From: Eopsaltria australis | Lineage: Eukaryota > Chordata > Aves > Passeriformes > Petroicidae | Length of the DNA: 64,000 bases | Direction of reading: 5' to 3' | NCBI GenBank assembly: GCA_034509425.1 | Contig: JAVTVJ010000297.1 | Location: 62,001 to 126,000, forward strand | Shown here: positions 46,248 to 60,256 of the stretch, in pieces | Numbering within the stretch: the first letter of the stretch is position 1 | Layout of the letters: each line of letters opens with the position of its first letter | Notes under the pieces: model-generated | The model's database searches: none | What the model was told of the DNA's origin: nothing | What the model saw: only the letters and a program-made list of their open reading frames with translations | Position numbers and translations under genes: made by a program

Positions 46248-48037
46248 CTGGAAAAAACAGAGCACAGGGAATACTGAGGCCACCTCACCTTGAATTTATC
46301 CTTTAGTGGTTCTGTTTGACGTAAGGATCAAAGCCAGGCAAGCCAGGATTCAGTGACTACGGGGAATAAGGGAAAGTAGAACTCCAAATATTGAAGCTGC
46401 AGGACACGAATGTTTCCTGTGGGAATTGTCAATAGACTACAAGTTTCCAGACTGTTTTCTCTTCCAAATGAGGACTCAGTGCCAGCACATTTCAGTGTTG
46501 AATCTTCCATATAATTTTCAACACATTTTAGGTTAAATGGGAAGTCTGGGGTTTGGAGCATTGTTAAGTAATGGTGGTTTGTTGAAAAGGAAAATGTTTT
46601 CCCTGTGTCCCTTATTTTCGCATCTAATCTGTCGTGTTCATCAGCAAGTGACCACCCAAAGACTAATTTAGCACTTGGTGAGTGAAACAAACTCCTCCTA
46701 TTGACACTCCAGGGAAAACACTGCATGAACATCACAGAATTTACAGCACTGGGGTTATTCTGATCATCTGGAATGATATTCACCAATGGAAACGTAACCA
46801 TTTCACAGGAGACTGTGCAAGATCATGTCTGGGATGAGGCAGTTTGTTCCCATTCTCTCCACACTTCCCCTCCTGCCTTTGGCAACGAGATAAAAAATTT
46901 GGACTTGCAATTGTCGTTTTCCAGGAATCTCCAGGGAGGGGCATGTGCCTGACAACCACAAAAACTTCTCGTTTTGTAGGGAGCTCAAGAAGAGGGAAAG
47001 CTGCATCTTCCTCTTTTTTTCTAAAAAAGAAGCCTTGCTATTGATCTGTTTTCAACTCCTTATCTAAAGAGCATTTCTAACAGAGCCAAAAGGAGAAACA
47101 CTCATTCACATTTACTCCTAATGTAGGTCTCGAGTTGTGCTCCCCATCACAAACATCCTTGAGTTTTGATCAAATTTCTGGAGACCTGCAAAAGCACAAT
47201 ATCAGAGGAACCAAGAGATAAATGCCACCAGCACCTTCAGAAAACTGGGGAGTGCAGAATACTGAAAATCCCTGGCTCTGCATTTCACAATGTTCGTTCT
47301 CTTCCTCTTCAGAGGTGTTTCTCCCTTGGGATGTTCATTGGAAAAAAAAAGGCTCTTTCTTTTATTTGAAGCTGGTTCATGCTGCAGCCTTGCAAATATT
47401 GTGGTGAGAACCATTACAAAGTCATGGTGCACATTTCTTGTATTTGTATAAACATTACAACCGGAGCATAAACACACATTCAATTTTCATTACTGATTAA
47501 TTTGCATCACATTAATACCCAGTGGCTCCGTCAGGATCTGGTTGTGCTGGGAACTCTACAAACACTTATAAGGGAGAAAACCCAGCTTTAAAAGCCTCTG
47601 TCTTGAGGTAGGAAAAACAAAAAAAAAAAGAATGAAATAAGACCAAAAATGAAAATGGAAAGGAAAAAAAGAAAATAAGGAAGTGGCAAGGCAAAAAATG
47701 AAGCCCCAGCACATTATACTGAGCATTCCAGCCGAGATTCTCACATTTAAATTTTAAATTTTTCAGCTTTTGGGGAGTATTAGCATATTAATAGACATGG
47801 AATGTTAAAACACTGCAGCATTTGGTGGGATCATGGGAACTGCATCTCAGGCCCAGTCTCCACACCTGCAGCAGGATTTGGGTGCCCAACCAAACGTCTC
47901 ATGTTGGTTTACATACACAAAATATAAATGACACCAACCAGCTCCACAGGGACACCCGTGGTGCCTCAGGGGACACCTGACTACCTGTGCCTGCAGCCTC
48001 CACACACCCTGCCAGGAGCAAAGTGGGCTGGATCCAA

Positions 48038-48330
48038 CAATCATGGAATGGCCTGGGCTGGAAGAGACATTAAAGCTCATCCCGGGCCACCCTGGCCACC
48101 TCCCAGTGTCCCAGGGTGCTCAGAGCTCCATCCAACATCCCTTGGGCACTGCCAGGGATCCAGGGGCAGCCACAGCTTCTCTGGGCACCCTGTTCCAGGG
48201 CCTCCCCACCCTCCCAGGGAACAATTCCTTCCCAATATCCCATCTAAACCCACTCAGGGTCAGTTTGGAGCCACTCCCCTTGTCCTGTCACTGCGCACTC
48301 TTGCAAAAAGTCCCTCTCTGTTTCCTGCTG
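48038..48330 (-). mobile_element. CR1 LINE 3' fragment
   Basis: AATCATGGAATGGCCTGGGC, TGGAAGAGACATTAAAGCTC and GGGCACTGCCAGGGATCCAG are followed by the AATATCCCATCTAAACCC block and a short extension. It is a well-preserved copy of the same type as those at 20.7 and 59.4 kb. Confidence 0.92.
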
Positions 48331-49194
48331 TCTCTATCACAGAGAGCAGCTGCTTCCATAATTATCATTATTTATCTAACACTGCTAAGTTCTGCACTTA
48401 GCAGGCATTAATTGCCTTGGTAAAGGCAGGATTTTGTTGCTGAAGCCAACAGAGTTTTGCTGGGCACTTTGTGGAAGTGGGATTTCATCCAGGGCAGGGG
48501 AGTGAGTTTCATTTAATGGGACAAAGTACAGGCAAAGGTAACAGATGTAGGAGAAGGGCAAAGTGATTGAGCAACACACTTGCTTTGTGCTCTGCTGTTT
48601 CCAAGGTGTTTGACAGCAATGATGATAGAGGTGACCTTTCTGCTGCTGTTCATTCTGCCCTCAGGCACAGATTTAGAAAATACTTCATAGATCTGGAGGT
48701 TTGGATACCAGGAGGGATTTGTGATCACCAGCTTGCCCTGCCCCATTACAGGGGTCACTTGACCCGAATTTATCTTCTGCTACAATGACAGGGAAGGAGC
48801 CAGATCCATTTTCCTACTGTAAAGAGCCCTTGCCTGGATCTCCCATGATGATGGAGCTATCACAAAGCTGGCAGGATTTTAACTAAGCTCAACCTAAAAC
48901 CACTGCACTTTGTATCTATTTTAACTGTGCCAACATTCAGTTTCCAGCCACTGGATTGGATCTCATTCCCTCACATCAGAGCTTTATTTTTGTTTGAGTC
49001 TCCCTTGGGAAGTTCTACTCACTAAAGTGAGGGAATGCAGCAGGTAAATAAATTCCTGGTGTCAGCAATGTCCCTGTGAGGATGAAAGTTTGATACAGAC
49101 TGTGAAAATACTGGCTGGAAGTAAAAATTCCCAGTGTGAGCTGTAAAAGACTGGTAAGAGCACCAAGATGATGGAATCCCACTGTTGGAGTAAC

Positions 49195-49375
49195 CTAAGG
49201 AAAGGAAAAGAATATCCCAATGTGGAACACAGAGATGTGGCTGCCCCTGGATCCCTGGAAGTGTCCAAGGCCAGGTTGGATGAGGTTTGGAGCACCCTGG
49301 GACAGTGGAAGGTGCTGGAATGAGGTGATCTTTAAGGTCCCTTCCCACCCAAACCATTCTGTGATTCCAGGATCT
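49195..49375 (+). mobile_element. CR1 LINE 3' fragment
   Basis: GTGGCTGCCCCTGGATCCCT, GGAAGTGTCCAAGGCCAGGT and CACCCAAACCATTCTGTGAT form the plus-strand version of the same 3' end. It is one of two CR1 copies opposite in sense to ADAM12. Confidence 0.9.
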
Positions 49376-50282
49376 CAAACCATGGAAATTTCCCGTGCCA
49401 CTGGGAGAAGGACACAGCTTTCCAGGAGTCTGCACTAACCCTGCCTCAGCTTGGTAACTGAGACATCACTGCTCACACATCTGCTCTGCTGCCACGGCCC
49501 TGCTGCTGCCAGGCTGAGAATGAGCCAGGGCAAGGTTTCCTCCACACTGCAGAGGGTGAGGACCTCTCTGAGACATTGCCAGGGAGTCCAACAGCTCCTG
49601 GCAGAGGAAGGAGCTCTTATCCCCTCTTGCAAAATGTCCAAGATCCTGAAAGCTGTGTGGCTGTGTGTGCAGGGTTGGTGCCCAGGGACAGCAAGGCATC
49701 GCTTGGCAGGTTATGAAAATGAAGTGCAACAAGCACTCAAATCCCACCACTGAGTGTGCACCACCTCACTTTGCAATTATGGCAATAATGTTCAACACAC
49801 CAAACAATCAATCCAGCATATGTATCTATTAGGTAATTTAATTACCCTCCCACCCCCCAAAGATATGCAATGTAATGGATTGATTTACATTTCTGGTTTT
49901 GACCCAGAGTAAAGGCGATTAATAGAGGAAAGTAAATTAATTTAGATGGCAAGCTACTTAACCTAATTGGATCAATGTAATTCTGAAAGAGCAGGGATCA
50001 AAATAACATTAATGTATCATAGAGCAATTCATCACCATGTCTGGAGTTTCAAATGTTGCCAGCTACAATGCTCAGCAGCACCAGATGATTATCAATACCT
50101 TGCCCTGCGTGAAGAGACAGAAACAAATGCTGGGGAGAACTGCATCAGCTGCTTGACGGGATTTTAAAAAATCAGCTGAAACAGTGCTACAACGTTCTCA
50201 TGGATGCAAAAGTGCAATTCTTGAGCATAATTACTTAGGTACTTAGTCACTGGGTTTATCAGCACAGTGATTTTTTCACATT

Positions 50283-50400
50283 TCACAGGATGGTTTGGAG
50301 TGGAAGAGTCTTTAAAGCCCCTCCAGTTCTACCCCCTGCCATAGGCAGGGACACCTTCCACCAGACCAGGTTGCTCAGGCTCAAATTTCCCAGAGCCAAA
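50283..50400 (-). mobile_element. CR1 LINE 3' fragment, older subfamily
   Basis: CACAGGATGGTTTGGAGTGG, then CTTTAAAGCCCCTCCAGTTC and TGCCATAGGCAGGGACACCT, then CCAGACCAGGTTGCTC, is a diverged CR1 end of a subfamily lacking the GGGCACTGCCAGGG block. Confidence 0.8.
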
Positions 50401-53400
50401 TGAACAAATAGAAGCTTCCAAGGCCCAGAAGGATAAATTTTATGCCTCCTGATCTCTGACAGACACAGCACAGGCTCCCTCATCCTCTGTAAGTCAGTAG
50501 AAAACATCCATGCCAGACTTGCTGAAACATTTTCAGGTGTCAAGCAAGTAACCTAAGCCTCAGAGAATATGATGAATGTTATTTAAACTTCTAATCTTCA
50601 TCTTCCTGGCCCCCCCCACGAAGTGAAATCTGAGGTGGTTTGTTTGGGGAGGGGAAAAATGTCCTGGTTCAAGCACATCAGATTTTTTCCCCTCAATCCA
50701 TTTAATGACAGGAGTGGTAATTTAACACACTGCCTCTCACTTGCAAATGAGAAAATCAGTCTCTGCTCTCCAGGCGCCGATATATTATTTCAAAAGGTTA
50801 TAATGATATTTCATCACCCAGGGAGAGTCAGACAGACACTCACAGGAGTCAGAGATGGAAAAAAATCCAGTGGATCATGCAGAGGGTCTCCTGGAAGCCA
50901 AGTGTGCTATAGATCAAACCAGGTTGTGCCTCATTGAGCTGCAAATGTCAGGAGCAATGCTGATCCCACCACTTTGCGAGGGAGATCACTTTGCACTCCA
51001 GCAGATGTTACTGTCATGATGCATTTCCCAAAATCCAGCCTTTTCTAGTCTTTCCTAGCCCACTTCTCTCCCCAGCTTAGACAGCTGCTTTCCTTCTTGG
51101 TGCATCTGTCTTTACATAGGTGCAGATTATTATCAAATTGTCCTTCAGCCATCCGGGCACCAAGTACAGAATATCAGGCTGGGAAAAAGGACCAGAACTG
51201 TGCATTTTCATGTCAGTGAAAAACCCCAGCATCTTCCCAGCAGGAGCAGACCCTGGGGTTCAACATCCCAGGGATGCCCCCCTTTGGCTACCTGGTTCCT
51301 CAGAGGTGGAGAGAAGGTGCTGAGCCCTGCTGAGCTCTGGAGAGGAACACAACACTTTGTGTGCTCTGAACGCTGATTTTCTGCTTCCCCTTGGCTTTGA
51401 TTCACAGCTCTGTGCAGGCACTGCTTTAAGAACTGGAGTTTTAGGAAGAACATGAAATATTCTTGTGACTTTTTAAAGGATGGCAGTCAGCTGCTGGGCT
51501 GCCCTGTGGGACAGTGGCCAGGACCTGGCTCAGGTGTGCCTGTGCTCCTCCCTTCCCCTCGGGAGTGCTGCCTGCAGCTCACACCCCCCACCCCGACCTT
51601 TACTCAGACTTTTTGCTCCTTTTTGTCCTTCCCAATGATCAAGTGCCTGTTTTCTCCTCCTGTTTTCTCCCCCGTTCAAGCACTGCCTCACTCTGTTATA
51701 CAAACTCTCATTAAAACCCCTCCAGCAACACATTTGAAACCTTTCCTGCATCTGGGGGAGGTGAAGAGGCTGGAACAGGATGGTGAACAGGCAGTTACAA
51801 AAAAATGTCATTTATTCTGCCTGCTGACACCAGCCTACTCCATTAATTCTTAAGCATCTCAGTTCAGGTCATTTTGACCTTTACACTGAAATTAGTTGTT
51901 ATTTCTTCAATTGCTGCATTTTTTTCCCAGGTACATCCAGAGGAATAAACAAGTCTGTTAAAGCTGTGGTGGTCTCAGTGCAAGCACTCACAGAGGTGAT
52001 GTTCACAGAGGTGTTTTTCAATTCTTCTTTCCCATGACAATGTAAAAAATGAGTTCAGCATGGTTAATGAGTTTCCCATGCACAGGTACCTAACATCCCT
52101 CCATTCACAAAGCCACCTCATATTCTTTAAACACGCCACATTCTTTCCCCTTGTTTAATTATCTTAAGTGATTTGAAATGCTTTTGGACATTTTCCCATT
52201 GAATGTCTCCACTTCACAATATCCTATCTGCCACACTCCAGTGTGCTGCCACAGAGGGGCTGCAATGTCATAATTGGAGAACCTGAGAGATTGAAATTCG
52301 TGAGCTTAATTAGCACAACAATTCAGAGGAAAAGAGGGGAGTAAAATAAAACCATAATAGCTGGGAAACCAACCAAGCATCCCAGGTTTCAATAGTAACT
52401 ATGGCAGTAGCCTGCAGCCTATTTCACATGGTCTGGAGATAGACAATTTGAGGAGATCATGCACTAGATTTGAAAAATACTTCTTTGTGCTTGCACCCAG
52501 TCCTTTTGATGCAGAAATTCATATAAACCAGTGCCTACTGGAGTCTGTATTAAAATATATCCCCTTGCCTGGCACACTGAGAGACAATTCTGATAAACCA
52601 GGTGAGAGCCATGAGTGGGAACAGGAACAGGCACGCCCATCCTCAGCTGCTGTCTGACATGCTGAAAACAAGGAGAGAAGAGGGACAAATCCACCTTTGA
52701 AAGGCTCCAAGCATCCCGTGTTCATAACTCATCACTACACGAGGTGGCAGAATGGAGAAAACCAAAGAACAGCCTAAACAAACAAATCTGAGCAGCTGAG
52801 GGAGAAATGCAGCTCCCTGCCTGGCAATCACAGAGTGATTGAGAGCTTTCTTCTTTCCTGACCGCTGGGCAAATAATCCATGAGCTTCACCTCCCCAGAT
52901 TTCAACAGGCAAAGATTGAAATGAAATCCAGCACGTTGGCAGCACCCCCCATGCTGTTCTGGGCCCTCAATGCACGCCCTGATCCATCACTCATTGTCAC
53001 TTTTATGACACCAGTAACTTGCCAGAACTGTAGCATTTATTTATCATTCTAATTCCAAAATGTTAATGAAGAGACTACTGCTAAGCAGTGTGGTGGGGAA
53101 AGCATAAAGGAGATAAATAATAGGTTTTCCAACGAAGTAGATGGGTAAAAACAAAAAAATAAAACTAAAATAAACTTGGTCAAGATGTTCAGGGGATCCT
53201 AATGGGATGGGTTTAGGTGACTCTACACCTCAGGTGGGCATTGAGGGAAGAAGCAGCACACAGGGCATGTGTGTGGGAGTAAAGGAAGACCAGCAAGGTT
53301 CACTCTGTCTCCACAAGAGAGCTCAGAGACAGCAAAACTTCTCCAGCAGGAGAGGGACTGGCAGCACTTCCATGGGCTGTGATTGGAGCTGCTCAACCTC

Positions 53401-55189
53401 ACACACCCCAAAAGCCAAACTCACAATTGGATTCCCAGCACTCCCACGTTAACCTCAACGAGCTGATTTTGTTTTTCACTGTCCAATTCTGATAGAGCAG
53501 AGCTTACAGCACCTCTCTCAGGACTGTCCTTGTGAGGAATATTTCACATCAGCTCCCTGAGCTTCTCTGCATGGTGGATTAACAGAAATCCTGTCACTGA
53601 TTCAGCTGTGCTGGGTACCATGGAAAACAAACAGGTCAGGAAAGGCTCCCAAATAACACTGGCCACAAATTGTTGTCAGGTGCTCGTTGGCTAGTGGATT
53701 TTTGATGGGAAATTACAATCCTGTACGTGTAGGCAAAGCCTGTAGGCTGCCTGCTTTGGGGACACTTTACTGCTCCAGCTACATTAAAGTGGTTTCAACT
53801 CTGGGTAATGGAAGTGGCTTCAGTGAAGCCCTGAAGCAACGAGCCAAAAGTGAAAGCATTCTGCTGGAAATAACCCCTGAACTCCTGCATCTCTGAAGGG
53901 TCTGAGGCAGAGATCAGAAGGAATGTGCTCTGCTGCCCTGCAGGCTGAGCCCAGCCCCATCTGTGCCAGCAGGAATTCTGGATTGGCTCGGGCTGGACCA
54001 AAGACTGACACAGCTCTGGAGCTCCCGGCTGCCCTTGCACGGATCTGCTCTTCAGATGGCAGAGCTGTGCTTGCTGATGAAGAGCACACTTCCCAGTGTT
54101 ATCCTTCCACTAAAACATGCACAAGATAATTTAAGAGCTTTTTATGACACTCTGATCTTGCCTGCCCAACACAGCATTGGAGCTGCAGGTGCAGCAAACC
54201 CTGAACAAAATTAAGGCTTGAAAGATTCCCCAAAATCACTGAGATGTTTCAGAAGCTCAGAGGCACACACATCACCAGTGGCAGACATGATCTTTTAATG
54301 CATTATTTCCCAACTTCCCAGCACTGCCTTTCATAAAACCAATTCTTCCTAGGCCCTGTAACGCTCCTAGGATGGCATCTCTTCACTCAGTAGTAAGTTT
54401 GGAGATACTGGGCTGGAAAGCTGTCAAGTTCTATTTGAAATGTCTCAGTTAATTAAATATGTCACTCGTAGCTGAGTAAAATTATGCTGCTGAACAGATG
54501 TCACTGGGCAAATTGTCTGACTGTACTTGCATCTGAACATTTTCAGACTGCTACGGAATTCTGCTGGAAAGATCCAAGACAACTGCTCTTAACATGGAAA
54601 ATTTATAAACATAGAAACTTAAGTAACTCCAATGAAAAATCAGAACTTATTAAAACAGAACTAACGAAATGCAAATAGTGCTGTGGGATTACAAAAGGTT
54701 ATTGCAAGCATCTGCAGTACTTTGAGGAAGCCAAGCTCCTGCAGTAATGAAAAGTCACTGAGCCTAAGTTTATCCTTAGACTCCAACGATCAGTTAGATC
54801 CTCTCTGTACCTTATTCTTGCTTTTGAGTGTGTGCCTGTAGGCTTGCATTTGCATTTTTAATTTTAAAAAGTTTTATTGCTATTTCTGCCTATTTGCTGG
54901 AACATGAAATCGTATCTTTGGTTTTACTAAACCCACAATTTCCTCCTTGCCACCAGCACAAACCATTTGTTCTAAGCAGGCTGTGCTCATATTTCACTTG
55001 CAGAATCATGGACTTTTAGAGATAAGTCTGCATTTTGCCATGTGCCTCACTGTCCCTCTCAGTAACTTTATAAAATGCTGGGTGAAGAGAGCAGAGATTG
55101 TAAGAAGGTCTTTTAATTCTGTGTTTAAATCCCAAGCCTATAAATCTGCTTTAAAACTCAGTAGGTGCAAAAGCCCTAAAATAAACTGC

Positions 55190-55320
55190 AGGTTGTCAGA
55201 GCAAAGGTCCACCCAGTCCTATATTCTGTCTCCACCAGCGGCCAATACTAAAGAAATAACTCATGAAGAGGAGAAACATTCTACATCTCCCCAAAATACA
55301 GCTCTGCTCTGCCTCTGAAT
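55190..55320 (-). mobile_element. Old CR1-like relic
   Basis: AGCAAAGGTCCACCCAGTCC, TATATTCTGTCTCCACCAGC and GGCCAATAC resemble the old sauropsid CR1 block (GTCCATCTAGTCCAGTATCC...TCTCCGACAGTGGCCAG) that I know from turtles and crocodilians. It is old and diverged. Confidence 0.5.
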
Positions 55321-58300
55321 CCTTTATGAGCCAGGGATCAATGCAGGGTGGAAACTGAGATTAAACACGAGCTCACAGGCGTGTTCTCAGTGTCTCCTGC
55401 CACTCTTCCTTCCCAATTAAAGCAGTGAGCTCCATGAAGATCAATTAATTTGGTAGCACAAGCAGGCTTGCAGCTGCAGATCCCAGCTCTGTGCTCAGGC
55501 ACAATCACAGCTGTGCTGTGCTCTGGAGGCTGCTCCTGTGGAGGAGGCTTTGATTTCAGCACAAGTTCAGTGGGACAGAAAAACAGCCAGGAAAATTCCC
55601 ACCGTGCCAGGAACCTGGGTGGTTTTGTTTGGAGGCTGCCTGGGAATGCTCATGTGGTTATCCAGTGCATGAAGGTTGTTACCTGAGCAAGCAGAGCTGG
55701 GTGAGCTCCTGTTAACTCCTGTTAACTCCTGTAAACACCATTGCCATCCAAAGACCCCACAGCTGCTCTCTGCCTTTGCCAGCAGCACCATTTCTTGCGC
55801 AAAGGTGTCACTGCTTGGTGCCTGAACCCCTTCTTAAACAAGCACATCCTCAGACACAGGGGGTTGTTCCCATCCTCAGCCCCTGGACAGGGGAACACAT
55901 CCCAAACTCCAATCAGCTGCTGGAATGTGGCACTTTGGTGTCCTGGGAAAGCCTGGAGGGATATTTCAGGTAACATCAGATTATACTCTCAGGAGATGAT
56001 GGCTCCTTTCCAACTAATTCTGCTTCAAGATATGGTTTAAAATTGGGATGAGGTGATTCAAAACAAACCCATGGGCCTGAGGTACCAAGCAGTGAGTGAG
56101 TTTATAGGGTGGAGGCAGCTGAAACGACAGGGGTTGAAATATTCCTCCTTCCTTCCTCTTTCTTACCCATTAACTGTGTTCCTATCTTCCCTGCATTTTT
56201 TCCTTAACCTTTCTTCACCACCTCTCCACTGCCTCTCCTTTTCCCTGCATTATTCCCCCCAGCCCTTCTTCCATCACCTCCTGCATGCTGAGGTTTATTA
56301 TTGCTCTGCTCAACAGGAGGAACATTTTCCTTAGGACATAAAACCACGAAAAGCAACACGAGCACACTGGTGCTTTTCTTCAACAAACCTGAAACCTGTG
56401 GGTACCACAACGGGGGGTGAGGCTGGGACCTGCCAGTGTCCAGCTCCACAAAATGTGGCATCAGTGGGACCTTTAATGGAGAGAACTCTGCTCATCACCC
56501 CTGCTGTCAGGTCAGGCTCCAGGCTCGTGTTTTTCAGGCAGCAGAGGAAGAATAACCAGTGAAATCAGTAAGGGTAAATTAGTTTTTAAACTTCTTTCTT
56601 TGCTTTTTCACCTCTCTCTCTCTCTTCTCTGCACTTCCCCTGAATCTAATTCCTTGCCTCTGCCATGTGTCAGACCACTTTATGAGCAAATTAAACCCAT
56701 CAATTGCACAGCAAAGGACTGCAGGGGAGCATCAGAGCAGTTCCGTGGCTTGGCAGAGGTGAGGCACGGCTCTGAGGCCCCGAGCACGGAGCTGCAGCAG
56801 ATGGATGTGGGAAGGAAGGGGAGCAGAGGGCTGAGCCATCAGCATCCCTCCTCCTCCTCCTCCCTGCACTCACAAACAAAGAGAGAAGCCCCACGGCACC
56901 AGCTCCTTCTTCTTTTACTCATTTAGGAGCTGATTAACGTCAGGAGCAGATTCTGACTCCTCTCTGCACTGAGGTTTTGGGTCCAAACTCGCTCCTCACC
57001 CACTCTGAGGCTGCAGTGGAGTCACTGCAGACACGATGCTAAAGAGTTCAGTGAGAGAAGGATCAGACACCATCTTTTAGTGGTTAAGACACAAAATTAT
57101 AATTTTCTTTTCAATTCAAGGAAGTAATTAGTTTATAATAACATTTAACATTCAGTTGCTGACAGAGATATGACACTTATCTTACATAAGTCATTTTAAT
57201 TATTCCTACTAACCAAGACCTCAAAAATATTGTGCAGTCTGAGCCAACAATGCCTTCCCAGATATTTTTGGTTCTACTGTCATTTGAAAAATTGATGCCT
57301 AGAGCATCAGCATTTATCAAGCTCATTATAGATTTCATCCAAACGACTACAGATAATTAAAAGTATGCTTCATTTTTATTGTAATGTTTTCCCCCCTAAC
57401 ACTGCAAAGTAATTCCGTTGTTGCTCAGGGTTTTAGGAATTAATAAGGACTCATCTGCCAGAAAATGAAGTTCCACAGGATTATAGGCAAACTATTCATA
57501 TTCTACAGATGTGAGTCAAACATGCAGAAATTATATCTGCACACACACAAATATATTTATATATACACACACTTTGGAGTGTTAGATGCATTTTGACATA
57601 TATTAAACAGTCTTTAAAATAAATTGCTAACTCAGAGAGAGCTACAGACTCCTGGGTAACCACTCCCTGAAAATCAATCTTCTCTAAGGCACTTGGTCAA
57701 GCTGGACACACAAAATCCATTCGGAATTTTGTTTTATACTTACATTTATCTGTTACTACATGAAATACATGCACCTGGTGCCCCATCCTCTTACACCACA
57801 CAGATTTATTCACACTTAAATGAAGCAAGTTTATGCTGCTGCTGAGGAATCCTGGCAGCCATTGCTTTATTTTGTGTAACTGTGTGAAGAAACAAATCCT
57901 TTGGGAAGCTGCTCACCAGGATTCTGGAGAGGCCCCCTGCCCCAGCTCAGGTTTAAGTGATGTATTGAAAGTTTTTAGTGATGTAAAACCCTTCAGGAGA
58001 TTTCTGAGCAAGCTGGGCTTGCTCTGCAGTGGGAACTGTGTCATGCACAAGTGAAAACCAGGATTGCTGGATAAATGCAGGGCTGTACTTCCACTCAGAA
58101 CTGAATTAACTTTTTTTTTTCTGTTATTCGTGGATCGGGCTGTGCCTGTCATACCTGGAACTGCTAAGACTCTTGTTAATAATGCTCATACAAAACTAAA
58201 ATTTATGGGTTTTTACTGCTTCTGATGTTGCAATAATTAGCACAACCCTGAGTTTGACTGGTACAACTACAATAGAGAAATCTGCTTCATTCCAGGATCC

Positions 58301-59392
58301 TTAGCACTACTTGAATTAATTAACTTCATGTATGATCCATTTTCCTTGGCACTCCCTTATCACCAAGAGCTTTATGTTTTTACATGACTTTCCATGTTAC
58401 TTTGAAACTAAAATCACCTATAAATAGCAGTGGCATTAAGAAGCAATTACAGATACATGCCTTTTTAATGGCCCTATTATCATCCACACTGGCAAATCAG
58501 AGAGATAATATTTAATGAGACAGACACAGAAGAAACTCTCCTGATTTAGTGTGAACATCCACGTGAAGCACTGGTTTGCTGAGGCACTTTCAGACTGAAA
58601 TAAGAAGGGAAAAAAAAAAAAAAACATAATGAGAAGAATCTGACATAAATATAAGGAAATTGATCTATATTTTATAAAGGCCATTTTATCCAAGACAGTT
58701 TGGGTTTCCTCCCACTCACGGAATGGATTCACAGCGAATAAACCCTTGACTCATGAGGATATTTCACACGCAGATTTGGATTTTATGTAAATTATTTAAG
58801 TGTGTTTTAGGAAGTTTGGGCAGCGATGTAGAAATGTTCCCCTGCCTGCGCACATCAGTCAAAGAAATAACACTCATCACCCAGGAATTCAGCAGGGTAA
58901 AAGTTTTGCCAACAGGCTTAAGACTAGACTGCAGCATGGAAAAGATGAAGCTGTGTGATCCTATCCCTTGAATTTGTCTCCTGCTGATGACAGGAGGAGA
59001 AGGCAGAGCCTTGGCCCAGGCTGTTCCCAGAACAGCACATTGCAAGCTGCAGAAACCCAAACCCAGAGAACCTGGAGGCAGATGGGAATGCCATAATATC
59101 CAAGAGGAAAATTTGGCAACCATCACAAGTGGGATCTCAAAAGAAAGGTTAATTACATGACAGGGTCAGAATTTTTGGCTTTGTCTCCTGGTCATTACCA
59201 AACCACTCGGAATCATCTTTCTTTCATTTGGGATCCACTCAGGCCAGGATGTGCTCATGCATGTTTTGGTGTTGGACAGGATCAGGTGAGGCGTGAGATT
59301 GCTTTTAGCCAGAGAGAGCCAAAGAGACAAAAGCCCTGCAGAAAATCCCTCCAAAAGAGTTCTCCAAAGGAGAACTCTGAGGCAGCACAAGA

Positions 59393-59650
59393 GAATCACA
59401 GAATCCCAGACTGATTTGGGTTGGAAGGAACACTAAAGCCCATCCAGGGACACCTTCCACTGTCCCAGGCTGCTCCAAGCCCTGTCCAGCCTGGCCTTGG
59501 GCACTGCCAGGGATCCAGGGGCAGCCACAGCTTCTCTGGGCACCCTGTGCCAGGGCCTCCCCACCCTCACAGGGAACAATTCCTTCCTAATATCTCATCT
59601 AAATCACTTCTCTTGTTGTTTAAAACCATTTCTCCTTGTCTTAAGCTCGA
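59393..59650 (-). mobile_element. CR1 LINE 3' fragment, best preserved
   Basis: It has a complete-looking terminal region: AGAATCACAGAATCCCAGAC, TTTGGGTTGGAAGGAACACT, CTTCCACTGTCCCAGGCTGC, GGGCACTGCCAGGGATCCAG, and the AATATCTCATCTAAATC block. It is the clearest reference copy in the window for orientation. Confidence 0.93.
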
Positions 59651-60213
59651 GGTGATCAGTGTATAATTGTCCAGTGCATGGCAAGCACAAAAAGATTTTC
59701 TTTGCTACCTTGCACACTGCTGAATTTTTACTCTTTGAATGTCCTAAAAGAGACATAAAAATCTGTCACACCTAAACCAAAGGGTGTTTATTTTACTCCA
59801 GCCAGGTCAATACTCCCAGGAAAATGAGGCTGTTTAACTTGGTGAGAGATGTTCCCCTACAACTCTTTCGTGGCAGAAAAGCAGGAGATCACATTTTATC
59901 AGAGCTGTGCTGGTTGCTCAGCCAGGGCAGCACACACCAAAGGGGCACGAGGGCTTCTGCTCCCAAAACCTTGCCTACAAATGTTAGAGAGGAAGCAGAG
60001 AGAGAGGAGGTGCCAGGTTGTCAGGGAGATCTCAATAATATTGAACAGAAAAGCTCCATCAGGTGAGGAGGCAGACGATACAATCAGAGCCACCAACAAA
60101 ATAGCAGGGAATCCAACAATTTGGGAAATGTGTAATAAGATCCTGAGCTGTTGCCCTCCAGACTTCTGGTTTTAATTAGATCCTTGTCCAAAATAATGGA
60201 AAGAGTTTTGGGG

Positions 60214-60256
60214 TTTATTTTTTTTTTGTTTTGTTTTGTTTTGTTTTTGTTTTAGC
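60214..60256. repeat. T-rich TTTTG microsatellite
   Basis: A run of T followed by repeated TTTTG units. Confidence 0.9.
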
